From NCBI GenBank assembly GCA_002748755.1, contig PDTD01000015.1:1-64000 (forward strand): a stretch of DNA of 64,000 bases. Direction: 5' to 3'. Under the pieces are notes generated by a model that saw only the letters and a program-made list of their open reading frames with translations, had not been told where the DNA came from and did not search any database. The position numbers and the translations under genes are program-made. Below are positions 56,901 through 64,000 of the stretch, in pieces; the stretch's first letter is position 1, and the number at the start of each line of letters is the position of its first letter. The DNA comes from Desulfobulbus propionicus. GTDB taxonomy: Bacteria > Desulfobacterota > Desulfobulbia > Desulfobulbales > Desulfobulbaceae.

Positions 56901-58033
56901 TTAAACAATTCAAGAGCCATCTTCTTCGGCAGGCCGCACTGGTGCAGGCGCAAATGCGGCCCGACTACAATGACAGACCGTCCGGAGTAATCGACCCGCT
57001 TTCCAAGCAGGTTCTGGCGAAAGCGTCCCTGTTTTCCCTTGAGCATGTCTGAAAGTGACTTCAAGGGGCGCTTGTTGGGACCTGTAATGGTTCTGCCTCT
57101 TCTACCATTGTCAAAGAGGACATCAACCGCCTCCTGCAACATTCTCTTTTCATTACGGATTATGATATCGGGCGCATCGAGTTCAAGTAACCTCTTAAGC
57201 CTGTTGTTACGGTTAATAACCCGCCGATAAAGATCATTGAGGTCAGAGGTTGCAAAACGTCCCCCTTCCAGGGGCACCAAGGGACGCAAGTCGGGAGGCA
57301 GAACAGGGATAACTTCAAGGATCATCCATTCAGGCTTATTGCCGGAATCCCTAAATGCCTCAACCACACTCAGGCGCTTGCCATACTTGGCCCGTTTGGT
57401 CGCTGACCCGGTGGTTTTCATCTCCTCTCGCAATGTTGCGGACAGTTCTTTGAGTTCAAGGGCCATGAGCATTTCACGGATAGCTTCAGCCCCTATGCCG
57501 ACACGAAACTGGCCAGGATACATTTCAAGAGCATTGCGGTACTGTTCTTCGTTGAGCAAGGTGCCTACGGCCAGGTCTTCGACCTGGGAGGCGACAACGG
57601 CATAGGACTCGAAATAGAGAATACGTTCGAGCTGTTTCAGCGTCATGTCAAGAATTGCGCCAATCTTTGAGGGCAGGCTTTTCAAAAACCAGATATGAGC
57701 AACAGGCGCAGCCAATTCAATATGGCCGAGGCGCTCTCGCCGAACCTTGGACTGGATAACTTCCACCCCGCACTTTTCACAGACAACGCCCCTGTGTTTC
57801 ATGCGTTTATACTTGCCGCAGTTGCACTCGTAGTCTTTTACAGGGCCAAAGATCTTGGCACAGAAAAGTCCGTCCCGTTCCGGCTTAAAAGTTCTATAGT
57901 TGATGGTTTCCGGCTTCTTAACTTCACCGTGGGACCATTCTCTGATTTTTTCAGGGGATGCAAGAGAAATTTTGACCTTGTTAAAACTGACGGGCCCTTT
58001 TGGTTTTGCAAAGAAATTGAACAGTTCTTCCAC
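53966..58033 (-). CDS. rpoC: RNA polymerase beta' subunit
   Basis: A 1355-residue catalytic subunit. The N-terminal zinc site is [20 protein letters not shown]. The catalytic magnesium loop is [20 protein letters not shown] near residue 460, and the second zinc site is [16 protein letters not shown]. The trigger-loop region reads [16 protein letters not shown]. The C-terminal end ([34 protein letters not shown]) is complete. It lies 78 nt after rpoB. Confidence 0.97.
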   Translation of the reverse strand: MEELFNFFAKPKGPVSFNKVKISLASPEKIREWSHGEVKKPETINYRTFKPERDGLFCAKIFGPVKDYECNCGKYKRMKHRGVVCEKCGVEVIQSKVRRERLGHIELAAPVAHIWFLKSLPSKIGAILDMTLKQLERILYFESYAVVASQVEDLAVGTLLNEEQYRNALEMYPGQFRVGIGAEAIREMLMALELKELSATLREEMKTTGSATKRAKYGKRLSVVEAFRDSGNKPEWMILEVIPVLPPDLRPLVPLEGGRFATSDLNDLYRRVINRNNRLKRLLELDAPDIIIRNEKRMLQEAVDVLFDNGRRGRTITGPNKRPLKSLSDMLKGKQGRFRQNLLGKRVDYSGRSVIVVGPHLRLHQCGLPKKMALELFKPFIYNRLEHKNYVSTIKSARKMVEKGAKEVWDVLDDIVREYPVILNRAPTLHRLGMQAFEVVLIEGKAIQLHPLVCAAFNADFDGDQMAVHVPLSVEAQVEARVLMMSTNNILSPANGGPIIIPSQDIVLGLYYMTRQKLGVVGEDTRFSSPGEVRIAYDNGAVHLQAKIQARIKGKMVDTTVGRVIVGELLPDGVPFSLVNKELAKKELAFLIDYTYRHAGTKETVLLADRLKDLGYEYATLAGISICINDMKIPVRKEEFVEDAEKEAAEVDQQYSDGLITDGEKYNKIIDIWSKATEKITKEMMDEMAVEYTPNKNGQVEELKSFNAVYIMADSGARGSKDQIRQLAGMRGLMAKPSGEIIETPIKANFREGLNVLEYFISTHGARKGLADTALKTANSGYLTRRLVDVAQDSTIVQKDCGTMRGVKAEPLVEGGEVIVRIGERILGRVALEDVVDPHSGEILVEMDEEITEDKVDAIEAAGVDQVMIRSVLTCEAKRGVCAMCYGRDLGRGHMVNIGEAVGIIAAQSIGEPGTQLTMRTFHIGGTASRAVEQAEIRTQRGGRVQCKNLHSVVNNEGFLVVMNRNAEISVLDSQGVDRERFPVPYGAVLRIEEGATIDPGSVIADWDAFSIPIVAEVGGKVKYGDVLEGESMQERVDQITGKASKVITTSTSSKQINPRISIKDERGRTVKLESTDQAARYPLPVGSIITVDEHEIITPGTVVAKIPRETTKTKDITGGLPRVAELFEVRKPKEQAVISEIDGLVSFGKDLKGKRRIVVTPETGEPKEYLVPKAKHITVHEGDLVQAGERLMEGAVLPNDILRVLGSEELARFLVNEIQEVYRLQGVRINDKHIETIVRQMLKRVRITDPGDSVFMLEQQVEWWKFQEENERLLAMGGLQPASAESLLLGVTKASLSTDSFISAASFQETTKVLTNAAMAGKIDDLSGLKENVIMGRLISAGTGLSRYRITKEN

Positions 58034-58111
58034 GTAATCACCTATATCTTATCTAATCAGCATCTGTCTGCAGAGGATGTCTATTGTCTTCATTCCAGTC
58101 CGCTTTGGGTG

Positions 58112-61100
58112 CTATTCCTGCAGTTCTACGTCTAAGCAAAGACCTTTGAGTTCCTTAACCAAAACATGGAAAGACTCGGGAAGACCTGTTTCCAAAAAAT
58201 TGTTCCCTTTCACAATTTTCTCATACATGGTTGTTCTACCCTCCACATCGTCGGACTTAACCGTGAGAAATTCCTTTAAGGTATAGGCTGCCCCATATGC
58301 CTCCATCGCCCAGACTTCCATTTCGCCCAGTCTCTGGCCGCCAAATTGTGCTTTCCCGCCCAGAGGCTGCTGGGTAACCAGAGAATATGGGCCTGTTGAA
58401 CGAGCATGGATCTTATTGTCAACCAGGTGATGCAGCTTCAACATGTACATAACACCAACTGTCACCTGATTATCAAAGGGCTCTCCACTGAGCCCGTCGT
58501 ACAGAGTGGATTGGCCAACTTCATCTACGCCTGCCTCAACCAGCATCTGTCTTATCTCAGACTCTGAAGCTCCATCGAATACGGGGGTGGCCACATGTAA
58601 ACCATACTTGGCGTTCCGGGAGAATTCAAGGAGTTGGTCATCGTTACAATTGTCTAGAATCAAAGCACATTCATCAGCAGAATAGATTCGGTGCATTTGT
58701 TCCTTGACCAGCTCCAGTTCCTTTCGGCGAGCCATGTTGGATATTTTTTCTCCTAGTCTTTTGGCGGCAAACCCCAAGTGGCATTCGAGCACCTGACCAA
58801 CATTCATACGCGACGGTACCCCTAGTGGGTTCAGGACGATATCCACCGTAGAGCCGTCAGCAAAGAACGGCATGTCCTCTTCAGGCAGCAGGCGTGACAC
58901 AACACCTTTATTCCCATGCCGACCAGCCATTTTATCACCCACGGCAAGCTTACGCTTGGTCGCGACATAGACCTTAACCATTTTGACAACGCCGGGAGGT
59001 AAGTCGTCTCCTTTTTCCATACGCTCGACAATTCCCTCATAACGGCTACGAACCAAGGCAGCCTGGCTACTGTACCTGCTGAAGATAGCCTCCATTTCCC
59101 CGAGGTATTTAGCTTTTTCAGCAAAATCAAGATGTCCCAGGCGTGCAAACTCTACCTGCTCGATAATTTCTGGGGTAAGCTGTTTCCCCAATTTGAGGAT
59201 GACATTGCCTTGATTATCCTCCACATCACTCTTGGTGGTACGACCGTCGAGTAAATCTCCCAAGGCCTTTCGCACCCCTTTTTTCAAACTTTTCAGTTCA
59301 TCTTCCATGTCACGATTGAGTCGTTCTATTTCAATTTCTTCAATCATGACAGTACGCTCGTCCTTATCAACGCCTTTTCGGGAAAAAACTTTGGCATCAA
59401 TCACAACACCTTCCACTCCTGGAGGTACCCTGAGGGAGGAATCCTTGACATCACCGGCTTTTTCTCCAAAAATAGCCCGCAACAATTTCTCTTCAGGGGA
59501 GAGCATACTTTCCCCTTTGGGGGTAACCTTACCCACCAGCATGTCACCTGGCCCAACCTCGGCGCCGATACGAACGATTCCAGAATCATCCAGGTTACGA
59601 AGCCCTTCTTCACCCACGTTGGGAATGTCGCGGGTAATCTCTTCTTTGCCCAGTTTGGTATCCCGGGCCATAATTTCAAATATTTCAATATGAACAGAGG
59701 TAAAGGTATCTTCTTTAAGAAGACGCTCGTTGACGAGAATAGAATCTTCAAAGTTATAACCGCGCCAGGGCATGAAAGCGATGGTGACATTCTTACCCAA
59801 CGCGAGCTCCCCCTTCTCGCAGGAAGGGCCATCTGCGAGAACAGATCCCTTGGTCACCCTCTCTCCCGGCAGGACCAATGGCTTTTGATTAAAACAAGTA
59901 TTTTGGTTTGATTTCTTATACTTAGATAGACGATAGACGCCCACACCCGTATCAAACCCATCCGTCCCTGGTGCATCATAACGAACCACAATGCGGCAGG
60001 AGTCGACTTCCTCAACAACACCATCTCCACCTGCCAGAAGGCAGGCCCCGGAATCCTGGGCCACATATTTTTCAATACCGGTACCGACAAGAGGCGATCT
60101 TGTGCTGAGCAGGGGCACGGCCTGGCGCTGCATATTAGAGCCCATAAGGGCACGGTTGGCATCGTCATTTTCCAAAAAAGGAATAAGCGAGGCGGCCACA
60201 GAAACTAGCTGATTAGGGGCTACATCCATCATGTTGATGTCTTCAGCAGGCACCATGGAAACCTCATTCTCCTGACGGGCAATGAGATAGTCATCCACAA
60301 TACGATCCCCCTGCAATTTCACCTTTGCAGGCGCAATGGTATATTCTTCTTCCTGGGTGGCTGAGAGATACGTATAGTCAGCAGCTACTGTACGCTCTTG
60401 AACGTAGCGATAAGGCGTTTCAATGAACCCGTAAGGATTCACCGTCGCATAGGTAGCCAATGATACTATTAAACCAATATTGGGCCCCTCTGGCGTTTCA
60501 ACGGGGCAAATTCTCCCGTAGTGCGTGGGGTGTACGTCACGAACCTCAAACCCAGCACGCTCTCGCGACAGACCGCCTGGTCCCAAGGCAGAGAGTCGAC
60601 GTTTGTGGGTGACCTCGGAAAGAGGATTGGTTTGGTCCATGAATTGGGAGAGCTGGGAGGTTCCAAAAAACTCCTTAATAGCTGAAGTAACCGGTTTGGG
60701 ATTGACCAGGTCATGGGGCATGAGCGTCTCAATCTCCTGCAGAGTCATTCTCTCTTTAATGGCTCTTTCCATTCGCACCAATCCCATCCGGTACTGATTT
60801 TCACAAAGCTCTCCAACAGTTCTTACCCTTCTGTTCCCCAGGTGATCTATATCGTCACCTTCCTTCAGCTCATCCTTAATGTGTACCAGATGCTTGACCC
60901 CTTCTAAGATATCCTCCCTGGTGAGCGTACGGGTTTCAATGGGTGTGTTCTGAGCAAGTTTGGTATTGATCTTGTAGCGACCTACCTCAGAGAGGTCATA
61001 ACTCGCAGAATTAAAAAACAGATTATCAAAAAATGTCTGGGCTATTTCTGCCGTTGGAGGGCTGGAAGGTCTCAGCCGACGATAAATTTCTATCAATGCC

Positions 61101-62185
61101 TCTTCCTTATCTTTTACCTTATCCACTGCCAATGTTTTTCTGAAGGATTCGGTAACATGCACACCATCAATAAAGAGAAGTTTGAAAGATACTACCTCTT
61201 GCTCAGACAGTGACTCCAGAAATGTTTGGGTCACAACATCGTTACAGCGTCCAATAACCTCTCCAGTAAGGGGGCTGATAACATCTTCTGAAAAGTATCG
61301 ACCGACGAGTTCCTCGGCCTGAATAGGAAGAGAGGAAATATCTCTATCGAGAATCCGGCCAGCAAGCGCCTTGGAAATCTTGCGTCCTTTCTTACCGAGC
61401 AATTCGCCGCTGGCCGGATCAATAAGATCGGCCTGCAGTCTTTGCCCAATAAAAATTTCTGGTTTAAAATCAACTGTGAAGATGCCGTCTACTGTTCGAA
61501 TGGTTTCCTCCTGATAAAATTCCTGGAGCAACTCGACCTGGGAATAACCCAAGGCTTTGAGCAGCACGGTGACTGGCATTTTCCGGCGTCGATCTATTCG
61601 CACATAGAGAACATCCTTGACATCAAACTCAAAATCAAGCCAGGAACCACGAACAGGTATGATACGCGCTGAGTAAAGGCGTTTGCCAGAGGTATGTGAT
61701 TTCCCGTTGTCATGGGTAAAGAAAAGTCCGGGAGATCGCTGCAGTTGATTGACCACGACACGCTCAGTGCCGTTAACAACAAAAACACCATCTTTGGTCA
61801 TCAGCGGAAGAGCACCTAGAAAGATCTCCTGCTCTTTGATATCCCGTACAGATTGCACCCCTGTCTCTTCATCAATGTCAAAAGTGATCAAACGAACAGT
61901 AATTTTTACGGGTACCTCATAGGTCATGCCCCGCTCCACACATTCCTCTACCGTGTATTTGGGTTCACCAAAACTATAACGGACAAATTCCAGGGAGCAT
62001 AATCCATTGAAGTCAGTGATAGGGAATATGTCCTGGAAGATGGCTTGTAGACCTGCCTCTTTACGCTCATCAGGTGCAACATCCCTTTGGAGAAAATGCT
62101 CGTAAGATTCTCGCTGCATAGCAATGAGATGCGGGGGTTCAACTATGTGACTAGTTTTGGCAAAACTCTTACGTACTCTTTTCAT
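58112..62185 (-). CDS. rpoB: RNA polymerase beta subunit
   Basis: A 1357-residue beta subunit. The rifampicin region is [20 protein letters not shown] followed by [20 protein letters not shown], with the key Asp, His, Arg and Ser positions as in sensitive enzymes. [40 protein letters not shown] and the C-terminal [20 protein letters not shown] are intact. A 207-nt gap with a perfect 15-bp hairpin separates it from rplL. Confidence 0.97.
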   Translation of the reverse strand: MKRVRKSFAKTSHIVEPPHLIAMQRESYEHFLQRDVAPDERKEAGLQAIFQDIFPITDFNGLCSLEFVRYSFGEPKYTVEECVERGMTYEVPVKITVRLITFDIDEETGVQSVRDIKEQEIFLGALPLMTKDGVFVVNGTERVVVNQLQRSPGLFFTHDNGKSHTSGKRLYSARIIPVRGSWLDFEFDVKDVLYVRIDRRRKMPVTVLLKALGYSQVELLQEFYQEETIRTVDGIFTVDFKPEIFIGQRLQADLIDPASGELLGKKGRKISKALAGRILDRDISSLPIQAEELVGRYFSEDVISPLTGEVIGRCNDVVTQTFLESLSEQEVVSFKLLFIDGVHVTESFRKTLAVDKVKDKEEALIEIYRRLRPSSPPTAEIAQTFFDNLFFNSASYDLSEVGRYKINTKLAQNTPIETRTLTREDILEGVKHLVHIKDELKEGDDIDHLGNRRVRTVGELCENQYRMGLVRMERAIKERMTLQEIETLMPHDLVNPKPVTSAIKEFFGTSQLSQFMDQTNPLSEVTHKRRLSALGPGGLSRERAGFEVRDVHPTHYGRICPVETPEGPNIGLIVSLATYATVNPYGFIETPYRYVQERTVAADYTYLSATQEEEYTIAPAKVKLQGDRIVDDYLIARQENEVSMVPAEDINMMDVAPNQLVSVAASLIPFLENDDANRALMGSNMQRQAVPLLSTRSPLVGTGIEKYVAQDSGACLLAGGDGVVEEVDSCRIVVRYDAPGTDGFDTGVGVYRLSKYKKSNQNTCFNQKPLVLPGERVTKGSVLADGPSCEKGELALGKNVTIAFMPWRGYNFEDSILVNERLLKEDTFTSVHIEIFEIMARDTKLGKEEITRDIPNVGEEGLRNLDDSGIVRIGAEVGPGDMLVGKVTPKGESMLSPEEKLLRAIFGEKAGDVKDSSLRVPPGVEGVVIDAKVFSRKGVDKDERTVMIEEIEIERLNRDMEDELKSLKKGVRKALGDLLDGRTTKSDVEDNQGNVILKLGKQLTPEIIEQVEFARLGHLDFAEKAKYLGEMEAIFSRYSSQAALVRSRYEGIVERMEKGDDLPPGVVKMVKVYVATKRKLAVGDKMAGRHGNKGVVSRLLPEEDMPFFADGSTVDIVLNPLGVPSRMNVGQVLECHLGFAAKRLGEKISNMARRKELELVKEQMHRIYSADECALILDNCNDDQLLEFSRNAKYGLHVATPVFDGASESEIRQMLVEAGVDEVGQSTLYDGLSGEPFDNQVTVGVMYMLKLHHLVDNKIHARSTGPYSLVTQQPLGGKAQFGGQRLGEMEVWAMEAYGAAYTLKEFLTVKSDDVEGRTTMYEKIVKGNNFLETGLPESFHVLVKELKGLCLDVELQE

Positions 62186-62298
62186 GTATTCCCTCGAACT
62201 TTTCCGCGAAATGAAGACAAATGTTGTGTAAACAAATCACATATGCCTAATTTATGGTAAAAAATAAAATGCAAACTATACCCTTTCCTGTAAACACA

Positions 62299-62333
62299 GT
62301 AACGCTACAGGATTTGGCATCCTGTAGCGTTAC
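62299..62333 (-). promoter_or_regulatory. rplL-rpoB intergenic hairpin (attenuator or processing site)
   Basis: GTAACGCTACAGGAT (62299-62313) pairs perfectly over 15 bases with ATCCTGTAGCGTTAC (62319-62333) around TTGGC. It lies 60 nt past rplL and about 114 nt before rpoB. In E. coli this interval holds a partial terminator and an RNase III site; the position suggests a similar role here. No T tract follows directly. Confidence 0.7.
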
Positions 62334-62392
62334 CACAGTTCATAAGGGAACTGGCTCGAGTTGTTCCTCGACCAGTACGGTGTTAATGAAGT

Positions 62393-62776
62393 TTATTTAA
62401 TCTCAACAGTACCGCCGGCACCTTCAACCTTGGCTTTGATCTCTTCCGCCTCTTCCTTGGTCACACCCTCTTTAATTGGAGCTGGGGCGTCTTCTACCAG
62501 GGCTTTCGCTTCCTTGAGGCCAAGGGAAGTGATCGCACGGACTTCTTTTATCACTTTAATCTTCTGATCTCCTGCACTGGCGAGAATCGCGTCAAATTCT
62601 GTTTTTTCCTCGACAGCTTCACCACCGTCTCCGGCCGGTGCACCGGCAGCTGCGACTGCCACAGGGGCCGCAGCAGAAACGCCAAATTTTTCCTCCAGCT
62701 CACCGATCAACTCTGAGAGTTCAAGTACGGTCATGTTGGAGATAAATGCAATAACATCATCTTTTGTAACAGACAT
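62393..62776 (-). CDS. rplL: 50S ribosomal protein L7/L12
   Basis: A 127-residue stalk protein that recruits translational GTPases. The N-terminal dimer domain ([20 protein letters not shown]) is joined by an Ala/Gly-rich hinge ([20 protein letters not shown]) to the C-terminal domain with [20 protein letters not shown] and [20 protein letters not shown]. The ATG follows AGGAGG. It is 62 nt after rplJ. Confidence 0.97.
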   Translation of the reverse strand: MSVTKDDVIAFISNMTVLELSELIGELEEKFGVSAAAPVAVAAAGAPAGDGGEAVEEKTEFDAILASAGDQKIKVIKEVRAITSLGLKEAKALVEDAPAPIKEGVTKEEAEEIKAKVEGAGGTVEIK

Positions 62777-62838
62777 GATAATTCCTCCTAACGGACTGTC
62801 TATTGCTCATAGGCTCAATACATGAGACAACGGGCATA

Positions 62839-63357
62839 TTAATTGTCTTTTTGATCTTTGATTGCACCAAGGGCATACACAAACTTTTGGGGAATGGCAT
62901 TGAGAACACGTACAAAGCCAGTAGGTACTGCGTTCATGGTGCCCAAAAGTTTTGCAAGCAATTCTTCTCTGCTCGGCAGTTTTGAAAGAGCGACCACTTC
63001 TTCGGCCGTCAAGATGGTTCCTTCAAGACCGGCGCAGCGAATTTGCAGATGTGCATTGTCTTTTGCAAATTTGGCAAGCGCCTTGGCCGGTCCTACAGGT
63101 TCCTCAAAACTGAAAGTTATGGCTGTCGTTCCTGAGAAGTGCTCGGTCAACCCCTCATACTCCGTGCCACGTACCGCCAATCTGAGCAGCGTATTTTTTG
63201 CAATCTGGAAATGTGCGTTGTTTGCACGAAGATTGCTGCGCAATTCTTCCAGTTCCGTCACCTTGAGTCCGCGATAGTCGGTAACAACTGCGAACTTAGC
63301 TTTGGAAAAGGTTTCGTTGAGCGCACTGACCACATTGGTCTTTTCATTGCGATCCAA
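62839..63357 (-). CDS. rplJ: 50S ribosomal protein L10
   Basis: A 172-residue stalk base protein. It shows FAVVTDYRGLKVTELEELRS, NLRANNAHFQIAKNTLLRLA and LAKFAKDNAHLQIRCAGLEG; the C-terminal helix that holds L12 dimers is present. The start is apparently TTG at 63357, 8 nt after AGGAGG, as no ATG lies at the right place. The L10-L12 complex usually represses this gene through its leader. Confidence 0.95.
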   Translation of the reverse strand: MDRNEKTNVVSALNETFSKAKFAVVTDYRGLKVTELEELRSNLRANNAHFQIAKNTLLRLAVRGTEYEGLTEHFSGTTAITFSFEEPVGPAKALAKFAKDNAHLQIRCAGLEGTILTAEEVVALSKLPSREELLAKLLGTMNAVPTGFVRVLNAIPQKFVYALGAIKDQKDN

Positions 63358-63791
63358 CGGTTATTCCTCCTAATAAGGTTTCAACGGGACTGTCAAAGAT
63401 GCAGACAGGTGAATTATCAAGACCTATACGTTTGACAATAAAGTATCTGATACCGGTCTAGGCAGGACATCTTTCGATATTTAAACGTATTGTTCCTGCT
63501 GTCTTTGACCTTCCCAGGTTTATCAGAGTCTTATACAAGACCGCTGCGGATACAAATCATTGAGTGTACTCAATGGTTTTACTTTTCTTTCAGTAGGAAG
63601 TAAACATATCTCAATGTTTCTAAGCAGTTACTCCCCTGGAGTTTCGCATTCTGGTACCACAATGTGTTTCGGTGGGATCTCGTCTGAACTCTCTCGGATA
63701 TAAGCACATTTGCCTGTCCGGTGGAGTAAACTAGCAAGCCAAGGTGTGGTTTGTAGATGTCCTTGAGAACGCTTCTCTCACCCCTTTTTTC
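63358..63791 (-). promoter_or_regulatory. rplA-rplJ spacer, probable L10 leader
   Basis: A 434-bp gene-free interval, long for adjacent ribosomal genes. L10 leaders typically occupy this place and fold to bind L10(L12)4. A perfect hairpin CATTGAG-TGTA-CTCAATG lies at 63559-63576. I did not derive the full leader fold, so the assignment rests on position and length. Confidence 0.5.
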
Positions 63792-64000
63792 CTATTTAAT
63801 GAGTCCCCGAACCTGCAGGGGATCCACCTTGACACCTGGACCCATTGTGCTGGAGAGAGAGATAGTTTTGAGATAAACCCCTTTACTGGTGGACGGCTTC
63901 AATTGGATAAGCTTGTCCACAAAGGCTACGATGTTTTCCAACAGTTTATCAACCCCAAAGCTGCACTTGCCAACGGCAGCGTGTACAACACCGGCCTTAT
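63792..64000 (-). CDS. rplA: 50S ribosomal protein L1, C-terminal part only
   Basis: The frame enters from the right edge and ends with a stop at 63792, so only the last 68 residues are visible. They include [40 protein letters not shown] and [20 protein letters not shown], the standard L1 C-terminus. L1 forms the mobile stalk beside the E site and normally represses rplKA translation. rplA-rplJ-rplL-rpoB is the usual order. Confidence 0.93.
   Translation of the reverse strand, partial: KAGVVHAAVGKCSFGVDKLLENIVAFVDKLIQLKPSTSKGVYLKTISLSSTMGPGVKVDPLQVRGLIK

Noticed and set aside
1-64000. CRISPR arrays, defence genes, prophage, transposase genes, tRNA or rRNA
   Set aside because: Read for on both strands; no regularly spaced repeats, no transposase motifs and no tRNA or rRNA sequence recognised.

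Overview
The window reads as a chromosomal segment of a Gram-negative bacterium, most likely of the Desulfobacterota (Desulfobulbales-like). This placement is an inference from gene order and protein character: a delta-type rpoB/rpoC pair, the order rpsB-tsf-pyrH-frr-uppS-cdsA-dxr-rseP-tsaB-ispG-proS-rel, a short EF-Ts of about 197 residues, and a VPxPA-CTERM sorting signal. About half of the window (35.7-64 kb, minus strand) is one of the most conserved gene neighbourhoods in bacteria. No CRISPR array, defence island, prophage, transposase gene, tRNA or rRNA was recognised.

Layout. 0-2.3 kb: the 5' end of a YqgE/AlgH gene running off the left edge, a small membrane protein, a frameshifted alpha/beta-hydrolase pseudogene and a palindrome-rich stretch. 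2.3-4.8 kb: a VWA-like/OmpA protein followed 2 nt later by a beta-CASP metallo-beta-lactamase-fold ribonuclease. 5.1-5.6 kb: an exported LEA-like protein on the minus strand. 6.1-11.7 kb: a tripartite RND efflux operon (TolC-like channel, adaptor, pump). 12.3-20.2 kb: leuB, an APC permease, trmO, rlmKL and a VPxPA-CTERM protein, separated by large gene-free gaps. 20.2-35.3 kb (minus): Smr protein, rel, proS, ispG, tsaB, rseP, dxr, cdsA, uppS, frr, pyrH, tsf and rpsB, with a YkgJ-like gene upstream. This block links translation, isoprenoid and undecaprenyl synthesis, phospholipid synthesis and envelope stress control. 35.7-64 kb (minus): rplA (partial), rplJ, rplL, rpoB, rpoC, rpsL, rpsG, fusA, then the fused S10, spc and alpha clusters down to rplQ, which ends in a strong terminator.

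The unexpected content is in decay and repeats. Two essential genes at canonical positions are present only as remnants. The last ~64 codons of tuf lie between fusA and rpsJ, with a frameshift and the first ~85% of the gene gone. A frame-disrupted 3' remnant of rpsD lies between rpsK and rpoA. Functional EF-Tu and S4 must therefore be encoded elsewhere; a second tuf upstream of the rplK/rplA region, just past the right edge, is the obvious candidate for EF-Tu.

A family of ~130-bp imperfect palindromes is scattered through the intergenic gaps: six full copies in both orientations and at least three half copies. It looks like a MITE- or REP-type dispersed element. The Rel protein has lost key hydrolase residues of its HD domain while keeping the synthetase residues. 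I found no coherent new multi-gene system; the repeat family and the two relocated or decayed housekeeping genes are the parts most worth following up.
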